DNA of 64,000 bases from Comamonadaceae bacterium (GTDB taxonomy: Bacteria; Pseudomonadota; Gammaproteobacteria; Burkholderiales; Burkholderiaceae_C): the NCBI GenBank assembly GCA_947450695.1, contig CANFWV010000010.1, positions 1-64,000 on the forward strand, in the 5' to 3' direction. The notes under the pieces are model-generated. The model searched no databases, was not told the DNA's origin, and saw only the letters and a program-made list of their open reading frames with translations. Made by a program: the position numbers and the translations under genes. Of this stretch, positions 46,871 through 55,943 are shown piece by piece; the first letter of the stretch is position 1, and every line of letters starts with the position of its first letter.

Positions 46871-47308
46871 TCAGCGGCCGGCTGTCTGTGAAGGCGCTGC
46901 GGGGGCGTCGGTCACAAAGCCGATGCGGGTCAGTCCGGCTTTTTGCGCGACGCCCAGTACCTCGATGACCTTGCCATAAGGTGCATTTTCGTCGGCACGC
47001 AGTTGCACTTCGGTGTCGGGTTGCCGGGCGGCGGTGCGCTCCAAGCTTTGACTGAGTTCGGCGAGTGGCACGGCTCGGTTGTCTAGGTACGCTTGACCGG
47101 CGCGATCAACCACCAACGAGACACTGGGCGTTGCGTCCGTCGTGGACGACGCGTCAGTTTTGGGCAGTTCGAGCTTGACCGACGAGGCCAGCAGGGGCGC
47201 GGTGAGAATGAAGATGACCACCAGCACCAGCATCACATCGACCAGCGGCGTGACGTTGATCTCGCTGATGGGTTCTGCGCCGTGGCTGCGCTCGAGTCTG
47301 CCGAACAT
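46871..47308 (-). CDS. exbD: ExbD/TolR-family biopolymer transport protein
   Basis: A 145-residue bitopic inner-membrane protein. The single helix (about 24-42) contains the proton-path Asp in INVTPLVDVMLVLVVIFILT, followed by a periplasmic domain. Pairs with the ExbB/TolQ protein of the preceding gene (the exbB stop and exbD start share one base). The pair energises outer-membrane transport with TonB, or the Tol system with TolA. Neither TonB nor TolA/Pal is adjacent, so ExbD or TolR cannot be fully separated. Confidence 0.9.
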   Translation of the reverse strand: MFGRLERSHGAEPISEINVTPLVDVMLVLVVIFILTAPLLASSVKLELPKTDASSTTDATPSVSLVVDRAGQAYLDNRAVPLAELSQSLERTAARQPDTEVQLRADENAPYGKVIEVLGVAQKAGLTRIGFVTDAPAAPSQTAGR

Positions 47309-47970
47309 CAGGGTGTTCCGGCAGGGGGCTCGGGCGCTGTCAGCAGCAGTTCACGCAGGTCGCGGGCAAAGCCTTCGAGCTCGGTTTCGATGCGGTTGAC
47401 GCTGCGACCGAGGACGTTATAGGCAAGCACCGCGGGAATCGCCACAGCCAAACCGGCGGCGGTCATGATGAGGGCTTCGCCGACCGGGCCGGAAATCCGG
47501 TCGATGGTGATTTGTCCGGCAGCGCTCATGCCGACCAGTGCGTGGTAAATACCCCAGACCGTGCCGAGCAAACCGACAAAAGGTGCGGTGGCACCGACGG
47601 TCGCTAGCAGGACTTGCCCGAATTGGAGTTTGTGCAGCACGCGGTGAAGGGCATCGCGCAAAACGCGTGTGAGCTGCTGGCGTCGGTCGCCGGCCGATGC
47701 CAGCGTGCCCAAGCCATCTGCGCGGGTAGCGGCTAACAAGGGCCAGACCAAGGCTTCCCGGTCAAAGGCTTGGACCCGCTGGTCGGCGTCTGCCCATGAG
47801 GCCGATTGCCAGAAAGCCGCAGTGCAGCGCTTAACGTCGCCAGTCGCACGCTGCAGCAGCCAGCTTTTCCAAATAATAACGACCCAGCTGCTGACAGACA
47901 TCAAGAGCAGCAGCGCGGTCACCAGCCGGCTGATGGCGTCGCCCTGCTGCACCGTGTCGAACGCCGTCAT
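47308..47970 (-). CDS. exbB: ExbB/TolQ-family MotA-type proton channel protein
   Basis: A 220-residue inner-membrane protein with three helices (about 17-40, 124-147, 164-187). Family segments [22 protein letters not shown] and [22 protein letters not shown] surround the conserved Thr/Gly channel residues. Its start overlaps the dapB stop by ATGA and its stop touches exbD. The grouping bamE-dapB-exbB-exbD looks like one envelope-related transcription unit. Confidence 0.92.
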   Translation of the reverse strand: MTAFDTVQQGDAISRLVTALLLLMSVSSWVVIIWKSWLLQRATGDVKRCTAAFWQSASWADADQRVQAFDREALVWPLLAATRADGLGTLASAGDRRQQLTRVLRDALHRVLHKLQFGQVLLATVGATAPFVGLLGTVWGIYHALVGMSAAGQITIDRISGPVGEALIMTAAGLAVAIPAVLAYNVLGRSVNRIETELEGFARDLRELLLTAPEPPAGTP

Positions 47971-48800
47971 TTCAAATTCAAGACATCAAACATGTCGAAC
48001 AGGCCTTGCCGCTGACTTGCCAAAAAGCGGGCGGCGCGCAAGCTGCCTTGCGCGTAAGTGGCCCGGCTCGAGGATTTGTGGGTGATTTCAATGCGCTCGC
48101 CGGTGCCGGCAAACAACACCGTGTGGTCGCCGACGATGTCGCCGCCGCGGATGGTTGCGAAGCCGATGCTCGACGGGTCACGCTCGCCGGTGACGCCTTC
48201 GCGAGCGTAGACGGCGCAGTCTTTCAGGTCGCGCCCGAGAGCGTCTGCAATGACTTCGCCCATCTTCAAGGCTGTGCCAGAAGGGGCATCGACTTTGTGG
48301 CGGTGATGGGCTTCGATGATTTCGATGTCGTAGCCGGTGGACAGTGCCTTGGCGGCCATCTCCAGCAGCTTCAGGGTGACGTTCACGCCGACGCTCATGT
48401 TGGGCGCCATGACGATCGCGATGTCTTTGGCGATGACCGCGATCTCGGCTTTTTGTGTCTCGCTAAAACCGGTGGTGCCAATCACAGCGTTGACGCCGAG
48501 TTGACGGCAGATCTGCAGATGAGCCAGCGTTCCTTCGGGCCGCGTGAAGTCGATAAGCACGTTGGCGCCACTCAGGCCTAGGCGCAGATCAGCACAGATA
48601 CGGATACCGGTCAATTGGCCAGCGAATGCGGCTGCATCCAGACCGATCGCCGGGCTGTCCGCACGGTCTAGCGCGCCAGAGAGTTGAAGGTCATCCGCCG
48701 CGCTAACGGCTTCGACCAACATCTGACCCATACGGCCGGTGGCGCCAGCGATGGCAATCTGCAGCGGCTGAGGTGCTGCGCCTGTCAGGCTCGCGCTCAC
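47967..48800 (-). CDS. dapB: 4-hydroxy-tetrahydrodipicolinate reductase DapB
   Basis: A 277-residue NAD(P)H enzyme of lysine and diaminopimelate synthesis. The Rossmann motif is [17 protein letters not shown] near 14-30, the TTGFSETQK segment near 107 and the catalytic [20 protein letters not shown] near 160-179. The start is GTG (48798-48800), overlapping the bamE stop as GTGA, so it is probably coupled to bamE. It supplies peptidoglycan precursor. Confidence 0.97.
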   Translation of the reverse strand: MSASLTGAAPQPLQIAIAGATGRMGQMLVEAVSAADDLQLSGALDRADSPAIGLDAAAFAGQLTGIRICADLRLGLSGANVLIDFTRPEGTLAHLQICRQLGVNAVIGTTGFSETQKAEIAVIAKDIAIVMAPNMSVGVNVTLKLLEMAAKALSTGYDIEIIEAHHRHKVDAPSGTALKMGEVIADALGRDLKDCAVYAREGVTGERDPSSIGFATIRGGDIVGDHTVLFAGTGERIEITHKSSSRATYAQGSLRAARFLASQRQGLFDMFDVLNLK

Positions 48801-49372
48801 TGGCGTGGACTTTCAAGAGGCGGGTAGCTAGCGACCGGTGGCTCTGCGCGTGTGGCTTCAGTCGAAGACGTTGAAGCCGGAGCGGGCATTTTTTTGGCAG
48901 CCGCTTCCAGTTGGGCTGGGGTTGCTTCAAGGGGGGGCACCTTGCCGAGTTTGCGGCGCTGGTCCATTTTTGCAATGAACTCGGTCTCGCTGGGCATGGC
49001 GTCACCGGCAAAAGTGTCGAGCAAGTCGCCTTTGAAAAAGACCGAATAGCTGAATGACTGTGCCGCCACACCTTGGCGACGCATGGTGAACACATAGTCC
49101 CAGCGATCAGCATGGAAAACGCTAGCCAACAAAGGGGTCCCCAGCAAATTGCGGACCTCGTTACGGCTCATGCCTGCACGCAATTGCGCGACTTGTTCGC
49201 TGGAAATGAAATTGCCCTGAACCACATCGGCTTTGTAAGGGGTGATCCAATTGACAGGATTGAACGCGCTGGTGCTCGTACTGGATGCTGTGGTGCTGGA
49301 GCAAGCCGCCAACACGGTGCATGCTGCGACGATCAGGCCAGCCAAGATGGGGGTGCGGTGGTTTACAGGCAT
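48797..49372 (-). CDS. bamE: Outer membrane protein assembly factor BamE (SmpA/OmlA)
   Basis: A 191-residue outer-membrane lipoprotein of the BAM complex. Signal peptide with lipobox LAAC (Cys near residue 25), then the SmpA/OmlA domain: [52 protein letters not shown]. The C-terminal about 60 residues are Ala/Pro/Ser-rich, making it much longer than E. coli BamE (113). The ATG at 49372 is chosen because it starts the signal peptide; the frame continues upstream to 49513 across the fur start. Divergent from fur, as in many beta-proteobacteria. Confidence 0.93.
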   Translation of the reverse strand: MPVNHRTPILAGLIVAACTVLAACSSTTASSTSTSAFNPVNWITPYKADVVQGNFISSEQVAQLRAGMSRNEVRNLLGTPLLASVFHADRWDYVFTMRRQGVAAQSFSYSVFFKGDLLDTFAGDAMPSETEFIAKMDQRRKLGKVPPLEATPAQLEAAAKKMPAPASTSSTEATRAEPPVASYPPLESPRQ

Positions 49373-49390
49373 GACAATAAGTGTGGCGAT

Positions 49391-49402
49391 ATGATGGATC
49401 AT
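49391..49402. promoter_or_regulatory. Weak candidate operator between bamE and fur
   Basis: ATGAT-GG-ATCAT is a perfect 5-bp inverted repeat with a 2-bp centre inside GATATGATGGATCATTG, partly resembling a Fur box (GATAATGATAATCATTATC). It lies in the 103-bp divergent bamE/fur spacer, so Fur autoregulation is possible. The match is short. Confidence 0.3.
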
Positions 49403-49475
49403 TGTAGCGGCTGGGGGCCGTTTGTCATTGGGCACTGCGCCCTCTTCATCCCTTAAGAATTCCCTGAGAAAATCC

Positions 49476-49922
49476 ATGAGTAACATTGATGAATTGAAAA
49501 GTACCGGCCTCAAGGCGACGCTGCCGCGATTGAAAATTCTTGAAATTTTTCAGGTCGGAAAACAGCGGCACATGACCGCTGAAGATGTCTTTCGTGTGTT
49601 GCTTGAAGAGCGCTCCGACATCGGTCTGGCGACGGTCTACCGGGTGTTGACGCAGTTTGAACAAGCTGGCTTGCTGAATCGCAGTAATTTTGAGTCGGGC
49701 AAGGCGGTCTACGAGATCAATGAAGGGCAGCACCATGATCATTTGGTGTGTTTGGACTGCGGCAAGGTAGAAGAATTTTACGACGCCGAAATTGAAAAGC
49801 GGCAAAACGACGTTGCCCAGACAAAGGGCTTCTCGATTGCCGATCATTCGCTGTCTATCTACGCTAATTGCACCAAGACAGCGTGTCCGCATCGGACGCT
49901 GTCAGAGCGTCTTCACGCTTGA
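49476..49922 (+). CDS. fur: Ferric uptake regulator Fur
   Basis: A 148-residue Fe(II)-dependent repressor. The winged helix comprises LKATLPRLKILEIFQ and RSDIGLATVYRVLTQFEQAG. The metal-binding part has HHDHLVCLDCGKVEEF near 86-101 and CTKTACPHR near 133. The ATG at 49476 gives the known N-terminus; the frame is open 18 codons further up. Divergent from bamE and convergent with hprK. Confidence 0.97.
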   Translation: MSNIDELKSTGLKATLPRLKILEIFQVGKQRHMTAEDVFRVLLEERSDIGLATVYRVLTQFEQAGLLNRSNFESGKAVYEINEGQHHDHLVCLDCGKVEEFYDAEIEKRQNDVAQTKGFSIADHSLSIYANCTKTACPHRTLSERLHA

Positions 49923-49952
49923 TGTCGGCGTTTTCGGCAGGGCCTCAGGCTT

Positions 49953-50903
49953 TTAGCTGCCGTTTTCCATCGCCTTGCGGTGGCGCTCCACAAAATCTTC
50001 GTAGGTGTTGACGCCGCGCAGTTGCAAGATCGCGTTGCGCACCGCGGCCTCCACCAGCACCGCGATGTTGCGACCGGCCTCGACCTGAATGATCACTTTG
50101 CGTACCGGAATGCCCAGCAAGTCTTGTGTCAGGGGCTCGTACGGAATGCGCTCATACTCACGTTCCAGCGTTTCACGCCGTACCAAGTGGACGATGAGCT
50201 TGAGCCGGAGTTTGCGGCGCACGGCTGTCTCGCCAAAAATCGCTTTGATGTCGAGCAGACCGATGCCGCGCACTTCGAGCAAGTTTTGCAAAAGTTCGGG
50301 GCAGCGGCCTTCAATCGTGGTCTGGTTGATGCGAAAAAGATCGACGGCGTCATCTGCCACCAAGCCATGGCCGCGTGAAATGAGTTCAAGGCCGAGTTCA
50401 CTTTTGCCCAGGCCGGATTCGCCCGTGATCATCACGCCCATGCCAAGAATGTCCATGAATACGCCATGCATGGACGTGCGGTCGGCAAAGTGTTTGGACA
50501 GGTAGGCGCGCAGCACGTCAATCACGAAGGCGGCTGATTCCGACGTTGCGAACATCGGCAGTTGCCCGCGTTCACACATGGAAATCAAGGTATCTGGTGC
50601 TGTCTGTCCATCCGCCACCACCATCACGGGCGGCTCCAGGGTGATGATGCGGGAGATCCGTCGTGCGCAGTCTTCCTTGCTGCTCTTGCTGAGGTAGGCG
50701 ACTTCGCGCTCACCGAGAATTTGCACCCTGTAAGGGTGGATGTAATTCAGGTAGCCAACCAAGTCTGCACCGGAGCGAGCAGCCCTAACAGCCACTTCGT
50801 CAAAGCGCCGGTCCGAGGCGCCGAGTCCTGCGACCCACTGCCATTTCAGGGCGGCGCGGTGATCCTCGAAAAGGGCTTCAGCGCTGATAACGGTGGGTTT
50901 CAT
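49953..50903 (-). CDS. hprK: HPr kinase/phosphorylase HprK
   Basis: A 316-residue bifunctional kinase/phosphorylase acting on HPr. The N-terminal domain is about 1-130. Walker [21 protein letters not shown] is near 160-179; the signature [20 protein letters not shown] is near 209. In beta-proteobacteria it sits with ptsN and belongs to a regulatory PTS without sugar import. It follows ptsN by 19 bp. Confidence 0.96.
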   Translation of the reverse strand: MKPTVISAEALFEDHRAALKWQWVAGLGASDRRFDEVAVRAARSGADLVGYLNYIHPYRVQILGEREVAYLSKSSKEDCARRISRIITLEPPVMVVADGQTAPDTLISMCERGQLPMFATSESAAFVIDVLRAYLSKHFADRTSMHGVFMDILGMGVMITGESGLGKSELGLELISRGHGLVADDAVDLFRINQTTIEGRCPELLQNLLEVRGIGLLDIKAIFGETAVRRKLRLKLIVHLVRRETLEREYERIPYEPLTQDLLGIPVRKVIIQVEAGRNIAVLVEAAVRNAILQLRGVNTYEDFVERHRKAMENGS

Positions 50904-50922
50904 CCTAGTGCTTGAGCTAATG

Positions 50923-51393
50923 TCAAGGGTGCGTGTGGGTGGAGTGCCACGTGGAGATCAGGCGGTGCAAGTCGGTGACTGAGCTGCTGAGCTTGAGTTC
51001 CTCGCGCAGCGCGCTGTCGCTCAACATCTCCGCAATTTCGGACAGAATTTCTAAATGTTTCTGGGTTGCCGCTTCAGGCACCAAGAGAAAAATCAACAAT
51101 CGAACGGCTTGCTCATCGGGGGCATCAAAGCCAATCGGGATGGCCAGTTGGAAGACCGCCGCCAGCGGAGCTTTCAAGCCTTTGATGCGACCGTGCGGAA
51201 TGGCAACGCCATGGCCCAAGCCAGTAGAGCCCAGTCGTTCGCGGGCAAACAAACTGTCTGTGACGAGGGCGCGGTTAAGCCCGTGCAGGTTTTCAAAAAG
51301 CAGACCAGCTTCTTCGAACGCGCGCTTTTTGCTGGTGGCCTCAAGGCCGACCAGAATTTGGGCAGGGGGGAGTATTTGCGAAAGACGGTTCAT
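50923..51393 (-). CDS. ptsN: Nitrogen-regulatory PTS EIIA protein PtsN
   Basis: A 156-residue EIIA-Ntr protein phosphorylated on His in [13 protein letters not shown] (near 66-78); the second conserved block is [19 protein letters not shown]. It regulates K+ transport and nitrogen/carbon responses in related bacteria. The ATG at 51393 gives the family start [10 protein letters not shown]; a TTG at 51405 adds four residues. It lies between hpf and hprK. In many proteobacteria this block follows rpoN directly, but here rpoN is about 46 kb away. Confidence 0.95.
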   Translation of the reverse strand: MNRLSQILPPAQILVGLEATSKKRAFEEAGLLFENLHGLNRALVTDSLFARERLGSTGLGHGVAIPHGRIKGLKAPLAAVFQLAIPIGFDAPDEQAVRLLIFLLVPEAATQKHLEILSEIAEMLSDSALREELKLSSSVTDLHRLISTWHSTHTHP

Positions 51394-51451
51394 AACAATC
51401 TTCAAGTCGCCGAATTATGCACTTGCTCGGGCCGACACGAACGCGAGCGCA

Positions 51452-51483
51452 TAAAAAAGCCGCCAGATAAGTGTGGCGGCTTG
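51452..51483 (-). terminator. Rho-independent terminator between hpf and ptsN
   Basis: On the minus strand AAGCCGCCA and TGGCGGCTT pair (9 bp) around an 8-nt loop and are followed by TTTTAT. It sits 50 bp downstream of hpf and before ptsN, so hpf mRNA can end here, with ptsN-hprK read by leakage or their own promoter. Confidence 0.8.
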
Positions 51484-51532
51484 GTGTGACCTGATTGCTC
51501 AATGAGAGCAATTGCAAGAGAAACGCTTAACG

Positions 51533-51862
51533 TTAATCTTGATACTTGGCTGCCACGTGGTGGTGGTCTTGGGTTTTGTCCTTGTGACGAACGACTTGGC
51601 GGTCCAGTTTGTCAGTCAGTTCATCGACGGCGGCATAGAGGTCAGCGTGAGAGCTTTCAGCGAAAAGATCGCGACCTTTGACGTGCACATTGCATTCGGC
51701 TCGTTGTCGGAGTTCTTTCTCCTTCATGTTGTCAACCGTCAAGAGGACTTTGATGTCGACCACCTGGTCAAAGTGTCGGGCAATTCGATCGAGTTTTGTG
51801 GTCACATAACCGCGCAGGGCAGGGGTGACTTCAAGGTGGTGGCCGCTGATCGTCAAGTTCAT
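51533..51862 (-). CDS. hpf: Ribosome hibernation-promoting factor (short form)
   Basis: A 109-residue short HPF/RaiA protein that dimerises or inactivates 70S ribosomes in stationary phase. The fold begins [20 protein letters not shown], with [16 protein letters not shown] near 34-49 and the [17 protein letters not shown] helix near 77. No long-form C-terminal dimerisation domain is present. ATG 51862 has a good GGAG site upstream (AAGGAGTCTTTTATG), which decides against 51880. A terminator follows. Confidence 0.94.
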   Translation of the reverse strand: MNLTISGHHLEVTPALRGYVTTKLDRIARHFDQVVDIKVLLTVDNMKEKELRQRAECNVHVKGRDLFAESSHADLYAAVDELTDKLDRQVVRHKDKTQDHHHVAAKYQD

Positions 51863-52178
51863 AAAAGACTCCTTTTCCATTGGGAAGGGGTTTTAAAAGA
51901 GCCAGCAGAACGTGTGTTTCTGATGGCTTACGGAACTTCGCTCTCGAATTCACTATGCGCCTGAAGACCCGTAATTGCAATCTTGCACTGCAACAATTCG
52001 CAGCTATTGATGGGGCATCATCTGAATGAATTGCCTGCGGGCCTGCTGGGTCTTGTTTTGTACTTCTTTCGGGTTCAGTGGGTGAGGCGTTTGGGTTTGG
52101 AGTGATCGACTTGTTTTGTGCGGCAATGGCGTCAGAGGTTTAACCGGCACAGCTTGAAGGGTTTTTTGGCAACTCCAA
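51863..52178. other. Intergenic region upstream of hpf (no gene seen)
   Basis: About 316 bp of the 506-bp hpf/corA divergent spacer. It must contain the leftward hpf promoter, but I see no clear -35/-10 or -24/-12 pair. No ORF or RNA gene is supported. The right-hand part of the spacer is described as the corA promoter and leader. Confidence 0.5.
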
Positions 52179-52187
52179 TGCCATAAT
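52179..52187 (+). promoter_or_regulatory. Candidate extended -10 promoter of corA
   Basis: TGCCATAAT is an extended -10 (TGn plus CATAAT, one mismatch to TATAAT). The -35 is weak, as is usual for extended -10 promoters. A start near 52194 would give corA a leader of about 175 nt, in which the structured element lies. Confidence 0.4.
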
Positions 52188-52239
52188 GCCGGCCATGTTC
52201 AATGACGGAGAAATCCTTGGAAAGCAGTCCTAGTCGCTA

Positions 52240-52333
52240 GCTTTCAATCCCGCAGGGTAAAAACTGCGCTGGGGTTGAAAGCGATGCACATCCACCAACC
52301 CCCGCCCGCGCGGCCTTGTCTGACCAAGCCCGC
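52240..52333 (+). promoter_or_regulatory. Structured 5' leader of corA (two strong hairpins)
   Basis: Hairpin 1 (52240-52282): GCTTTCAA pairs with TTGAAAGC, continued by CCC/GGG and GCAG/CTGC around an 8-nt GGTAAAAA loop, with a short bulge. Hairpin 2 (52310-52333): GCGGCCTTG pairs with CAAGCCCGC with one mismatch around a TCTGAC loop. They lie 36-129 nt before the CorA start codon. No poly-T follows, so control at translation is more likely than termination. I do not recognise a known riboswitch class. Confidence 0.5.
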
Positions 52334-52368
52334 ACGCGTCTGCCCTTGAATCCCCATGGGAGTCCGTC

Positions 52369-53355
52369 ATGATCAATATTTTCACGCTCGTCAATGGGCG
52401 CCTTTTCCAGGAAGAAATCGAATCCTTGGAGGAGTTGTCCAAGTTCAGTCCTATCTGGGTTGATCTGGAGTCACCCACGGCAGAAGAGAAGTACTGGATC
52501 AAGCAGTATTACGGCCAATCCATCCCTGACAACGTGATGGACGAGGATATTGAAGAGTCGGCCCGTTTTTACGAAGAAGATAACGGCGAGTTACACATTC
52601 GCTCAGACTTTTTAATTGCCGACGCCGATGAGCCGCGCACGGTTCGGGTCGCTTTCATTTTGAATTTGGTTAACGATGACCTGAAAAATAAGGGCGTGTT
52701 GTTCTCAATCCATGATGAAGACGTACCCGTGTTTCGGTTGTTGCGCATGCGGGCTCGCCGCTCCCTCGGCTTGATAGATGACGCCAAAGAAGTCCTGCTC
52801 AAATTGTTTGATGCTGATGCAGAGTATTCGGCCGACACGCTTGAGGGGATTTACGTTGATCTGGAAAAAGTCAGCACCAAGGTGCTGTCAGGTGACCTGA
52901 CTGACGAGATGGCCGGCGAGGTCTTGGGTTCAATTGCACGGCATGAAGATTTAAGTGGGCGAATTCGCCGCAACATGATGGATACCCGGCGGGCAGTGAG
53001 CTTTATGATGCGCAGCAAGATGCTCAGTTCAGAGCAGTTTGAAGAAGCCCGGCAGATTTTGCGCGATATAGATTCGCTCGATTCACACACGGCTTTTTTG
53101 TTCGACAAGATCAACTTCTTGATGGACGCCACCGTGGGTTTCATCAACATCAACCAGAACAAAATCATCAAGATTTTTTCGGTGGCCAGTGTCGCGCTGC
53201 TGCCACCGACCTTGGTCGCCAGCTCATACGGGATGAACTTCAAGTTCATGCCCGAGCTGGATTGGTCGCTGGGTTATCCGTATGCGCTGGCGTTGATGGC
53301 GGCCAGCGCCTTGGTGCCGATGTGGTATTTCCGCCGCCGCGGCTGGCTGAAATAG
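52369..53355 (+). CDS. corA: Magnesium/cobalt transporter CorA
   Basis: A 328-residue pentameric Mg2+ channel. The long cytoplasmic domain is about 1-260. Two C-terminal helices flank the signature YGMNFKFMPELDW (GMN near residue 286). Length and the RRRGWLK end fit CorA. The cytoplasmic helices include RHEDLSGRIRRNMMDTRRAV. It stands alone behind a long structured leader and converges on mtnN (18 bp apart). Confidence 0.95.
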   Translation: MINIFTLVNGRLFQEEIESLEELSKFSPIWVDLESPTAEEKYWIKQYYGQSIPDNVMDEDIEESARFYEEDNGELHIRSDFLIADADEPRTVRVAFILNLVNDDLKNKGVLFSIHDEDVPVFRLLRMRARRSLGLIDDAKEVLLKLFDADAEYSADTLEGIYVDLEKVSTKVLSGDLTDEMAGEVLGSIARHEDLSGRIRRNMMDTRRAVSFMMRSKMLSSEQFEEARQILRDIDSLDSHTAFLFDKINFLMDATVGFININQNKIIKIFSVASVALLPPTLVASSYGMNFKFMPELDWSLGYPYALALMAASALVPMWYFRRRGWLK

Positions 53356-53373
53356 CCGGATCGTCGGTTTTTC

Positions 53374-54150
53374 TCAGGCGGGTTCCGGTAGCGAAATCAG
53401 CAACTCATTGACGATGCGCTGCGCATAACGGCTGGCCACAGCCGCCACAAAAGTAGGAAAGTCGATGTGTGCGGTGTCATCGGCGCGGTCTGAGATCGTA
53501 CGCATGGCTGCAAATGCCACACCATAGTCGGCGCAGATTTGGGCCACGGCGGCACCCTCCATTTCGACTGCAAGCGCTGTGTGCCCGGCGTCTTGCAAGT
53601 CCGCCTGTAAGCGGCTGGACTCGGCAGCGCTAGAGACAAAGCGATCACCGCTGGCGATCAGCCCGCGGTGCACTTGCGCACCCATTAAGAGCTGCAAGGC
53701 GTCATGGCTTGAGGTTGCAAGCGCACGGTCAGCAGCCAGTCCGAGCAGGGACGTGAGTGCCGGGTCACATGCAAAGCGCGAGCGACCATACAACGGTACT
53801 TCGTAGCGCGGAAAAAGTGGCGAAGCGTCGAGGTCATGCTGGATGAAGTCGTGCGCCACCACCACGTCGCCCACCTTCACGCCTTGCGCTAAACCACCGG
53901 CCACACCAGTGAAGACGATTCTGCTGGCGCCAAAGTGCCCGATCAACACGGCGGCCGTTAACGTTGCCGACACCTTGCCAATGCGCGATAAGCCGAGCGC
54001 GACAGGCTGGCCATGCAGCTGACCAAGCCAAAAATCACGTCCGGCTACAGTTTGTTTTTGCGCCCCTTGTAGCTGTTCTAGCAAGCCATGCTGTTCCTCC
54101 GCTAGGGCACTCAAGATGGCGGTGAGCACCGGGCGAGATGAGGGGGTCAT
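53374..54150 (-). CDS. mtnN: 5'-methylthioadenosine/S-adenosylhomocysteine nucleosidase
   Basis: A 258-residue purine nucleosidase that cleaves MTA and SAH, recycling SAM by-products. Nucleoside-phosphorylase-fold motifs are SALAEEQHGLLEQL, FTGVAGGLAQGVKVGDVVVA near 80-99 and the active-site ALAVEMEGAAVAQICADYGV near 192-211. The catalytic Asp lies in MRTISDRADD near 219. It overlaps the fadD stop by ATGA. Confidence 0.93.
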   Translation of the reverse strand: MTPSSRPVLTAILSALAEEQHGLLEQLQGAQKQTVAGRDFWLGQLHGQPVALGLSRIGKVSATLTAAVLIGHFGASRIVFTGVAGGLAQGVKVGDVVVAHDFIQHDLDASPLFPRYEVPLYGRSRFACDPALTSLLGLAADRALATSSHDALQLLMGAQVHRGLIASGDRFVSSAAESSRLQADLQDAGHTALAVEMEGAAVAQICADYGVAFAAMRTISDRADDTAHIDFPTFVAAVASRYAQRIVNELLISLPEPA

Positions 54151-55835
54151 TTCTTGTCGCGCAATTCGCGGCGCAGAATTTTTCCAACGGGGGTTTTCGG
54201 CAAGTCGGCTCTGAATTCAATCACCTTCGGCAGTTTGTAGCCGGCGAGGTTGGCTTTGCAGTAGTCGCGCACTTGCGCTTCAGTTAGCTCGGCATTCCGC
54301 TTGACGATCACCAGCTTGACCGCTTCACTGGTTTTGTCGTCGGGCATGCCGACGCAAGCGCATTCGAGCACGCCATGGAGTTCGCTCACCACGTCTTCGA
54401 TCTCGTTCGGATAGACGTTGAATCCACTGACCAGGATCATGTCTTTTTTGCGGTCGATGATCTTGAAAAAACCATACTCATCGACGACACCGATGTCGCC
54501 CGATTTGAAGTACCCATCAGCCGTCATGACCTTGGCTGTTTCATCCGGACGCTGCCAATAGCCGGCCATGACTTGCGGGCCCTTGATGGCGATCTCGCCG
54601 GGCTCGCCTGCGGGAACTTCGTGGCCCTCGTCGTCGAGTAGTTTGAACCGGGTGCTGGGAATCGGAACGCCGATGGTGCCGCTGAAGTGTCGGCTGGTGG
54701 TCGGGTTGCAACTGGCCGAAGGCGATGTTTCCGACAGTCCATAGCCCTCGCATATAGGGCAACCGGTTTTCTCTAGCCACAGCTGGGCCACAGCACTTTG
54801 CACCGCCATGCCGCCGCCCAAGGACACTTTCAGGTATGACCAATCCACTGAATTGAAGTCAGGGTGATTGGCGAGACCTTTGAACAGGGTGTTGACGGCT
54901 GGAAAAATATGAACTTGATGCCTAGACAACTCTTTGAGCACCGCAGGCAAGTCGCGTGGATTCGGAATCAGAATGTTCTTGGCGCCGGTACGCATGCAGA
55001 GCATCATGTTCACCGTGAAAGCGAAAATGTGATACAGCGGCAAGGCACACACATAAACGGCTTGCGTGCTGGCTGGCAAGCTGGCCATGGCCGGGGCATT
55101 CCAAGCTTCGGATTGTAAGAGGTTGGCGATGACGTTGCGGTGCAGCAGCACAGCGCCTTTGGCAACGCCGGTGGTGCCGCCGGTGTACTGCAGCACGGCC
55201 ACGTCATCGGGGGTTAAATCGGACGGCTTCAGTTTGGCATGCTGGCCCTGCGCGATGGCCTCGTTGAAGCGCACGGCCGTTGGCAAGTTGAAAGCTGGCA
55301 CCAGTTTTTTGACATGCCTCACCACGAAGTTGACGAGCGCGCCCTTGAGCAGGCCGAGTTGGTCGCCCATGGCACACAGCACCACGTGCTTGACGGCTGT
55401 GTTGGCGATGCATTCTTCAAGTGTGTTCGCGAAGTTCTCGATGATGACGATGGCCTTGGCGCCTGAGTCTTTGAGTTGATATTCCAGTTCCCGCGGCGTG
55501 TACAGCGGGTTGACGTTGACCACCACATAGCCGGCTCGCAAGATGGCCGCGACAGCCACTGGGTACTGCGGGCAATTGGGCATCATGATGGCGATGCGAT
55601 CGCCTTTGGTGAGGCGCAAACTTTGCAAGTAAGCGGCCAAGGCTCTCGACTGCGTGTCGGTCTGACCGAAGGTGACATCCTGGCCCATAAAGCTGTAGGC
55701 CACGCGGCCAGCGTATTTGGCAAAGCTTTCTTCTAAAAGCGCTACCAAGGAGGTGTATTGCGCTTCGTCGATGTCGGCTGGAACGCCATCTGGATACGCC
55801 GAAAGCCAAAGGCGTCCGGTGTTGGATTCTGTCAT
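54147..55835 (-). CDS. fadD: Long-chain fatty-acid-CoA ligase FadD
   Basis: A 562-residue ANL-superfamily enzyme that activates fatty acids to acyl-CoA at the inner membrane. The AMP-binding motif is YTGGTTGVAKGA near 214-225; the second is GYGLSETSPSASCNP near 360. The A8 hinge region reads YFKSGDIGVVDEYGFFKIIDRKKD, and the catalytic Lys is in LPKTPVGKILRREL at the end. The ATG at 55835 is preceded by a GGAGAAAAA ribosome site, which favours it over 55886. Confidence 0.94.
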   Translation of the reverse strand: MTESNTGRLWLSAYPDGVPADIDEAQYTSLVALLEESFAKYAGRVAYSFMGQDVTFGQTDTQSRALAAYLQSLRLTKGDRIAIMMPNCPQYPVAVAAILRAGYVVVNVNPLYTPRELEYQLKDSGAKAIVIIENFANTLEECIANTAVKHVVLCAMGDQLGLLKGALVNFVVRHVKKLVPAFNLPTAVRFNEAIAQGQHAKLKPSDLTPDDVAVLQYTGGTTGVAKGAVLLHRNVIANLLQSEAWNAPAMASLPASTQAVYVCALPLYHIFAFTVNMMLCMRTGAKNILIPNPRDLPAVLKELSRHQVHIFPAVNTLFKGLANHPDFNSVDWSYLKVSLGGGMAVQSAVAQLWLEKTGCPICEGYGLSETSPSASCNPTTSRHFSGTIGVPIPSTRFKLLDDEGHEVPAGEPGEIAIKGPQVMAGYWQRPDETAKVMTADGYFKSGDIGVVDEYGFFKIIDRKKDMILVSGFNVYPNEIEDVVSELHGVLECACVGMPDDKTSEAVKLVIVKRNAELTEAQVRDYCKANLAGYKLPKVIEFRADLPKTPVGKILRRELRDKK

Positions 55836-55914
55836 TTTTTCTCCTCCGTTCTTCCTCAAAATGCAGCGCGCCGATAGCCGGGGCACGCCCTCTCTGGGGC
55901 TTTCTGCATGTCCT

Positions 55915-55943
55915 GAAAACGGGCGGTATTGCCGCCCGTTTTC
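55915..55943 (-). terminator. Terminator hairpin after pntB
   Basis: GAAAACGGGCGG (55915-55926) and CCGCCCGTTTTC (55932-55943) pair perfectly over 12 bp around TATTG. It abuts the pntB stop codon (55944-55946). On the minus strand the descending arm ends GTTTTC; the T-tract is only 4 nt. Arms ending in A4/T4 make it potentially bidirectional. Confidence 0.7.

Noticed and set aside
51863-52010. Possible sigma-54 promoter for hpf
   Set aside because: TTGCAG and TTGCA motifs occur on the minus strand, but the spacing does not give GG-N10-GC, so no -24/-12 site can be supported.
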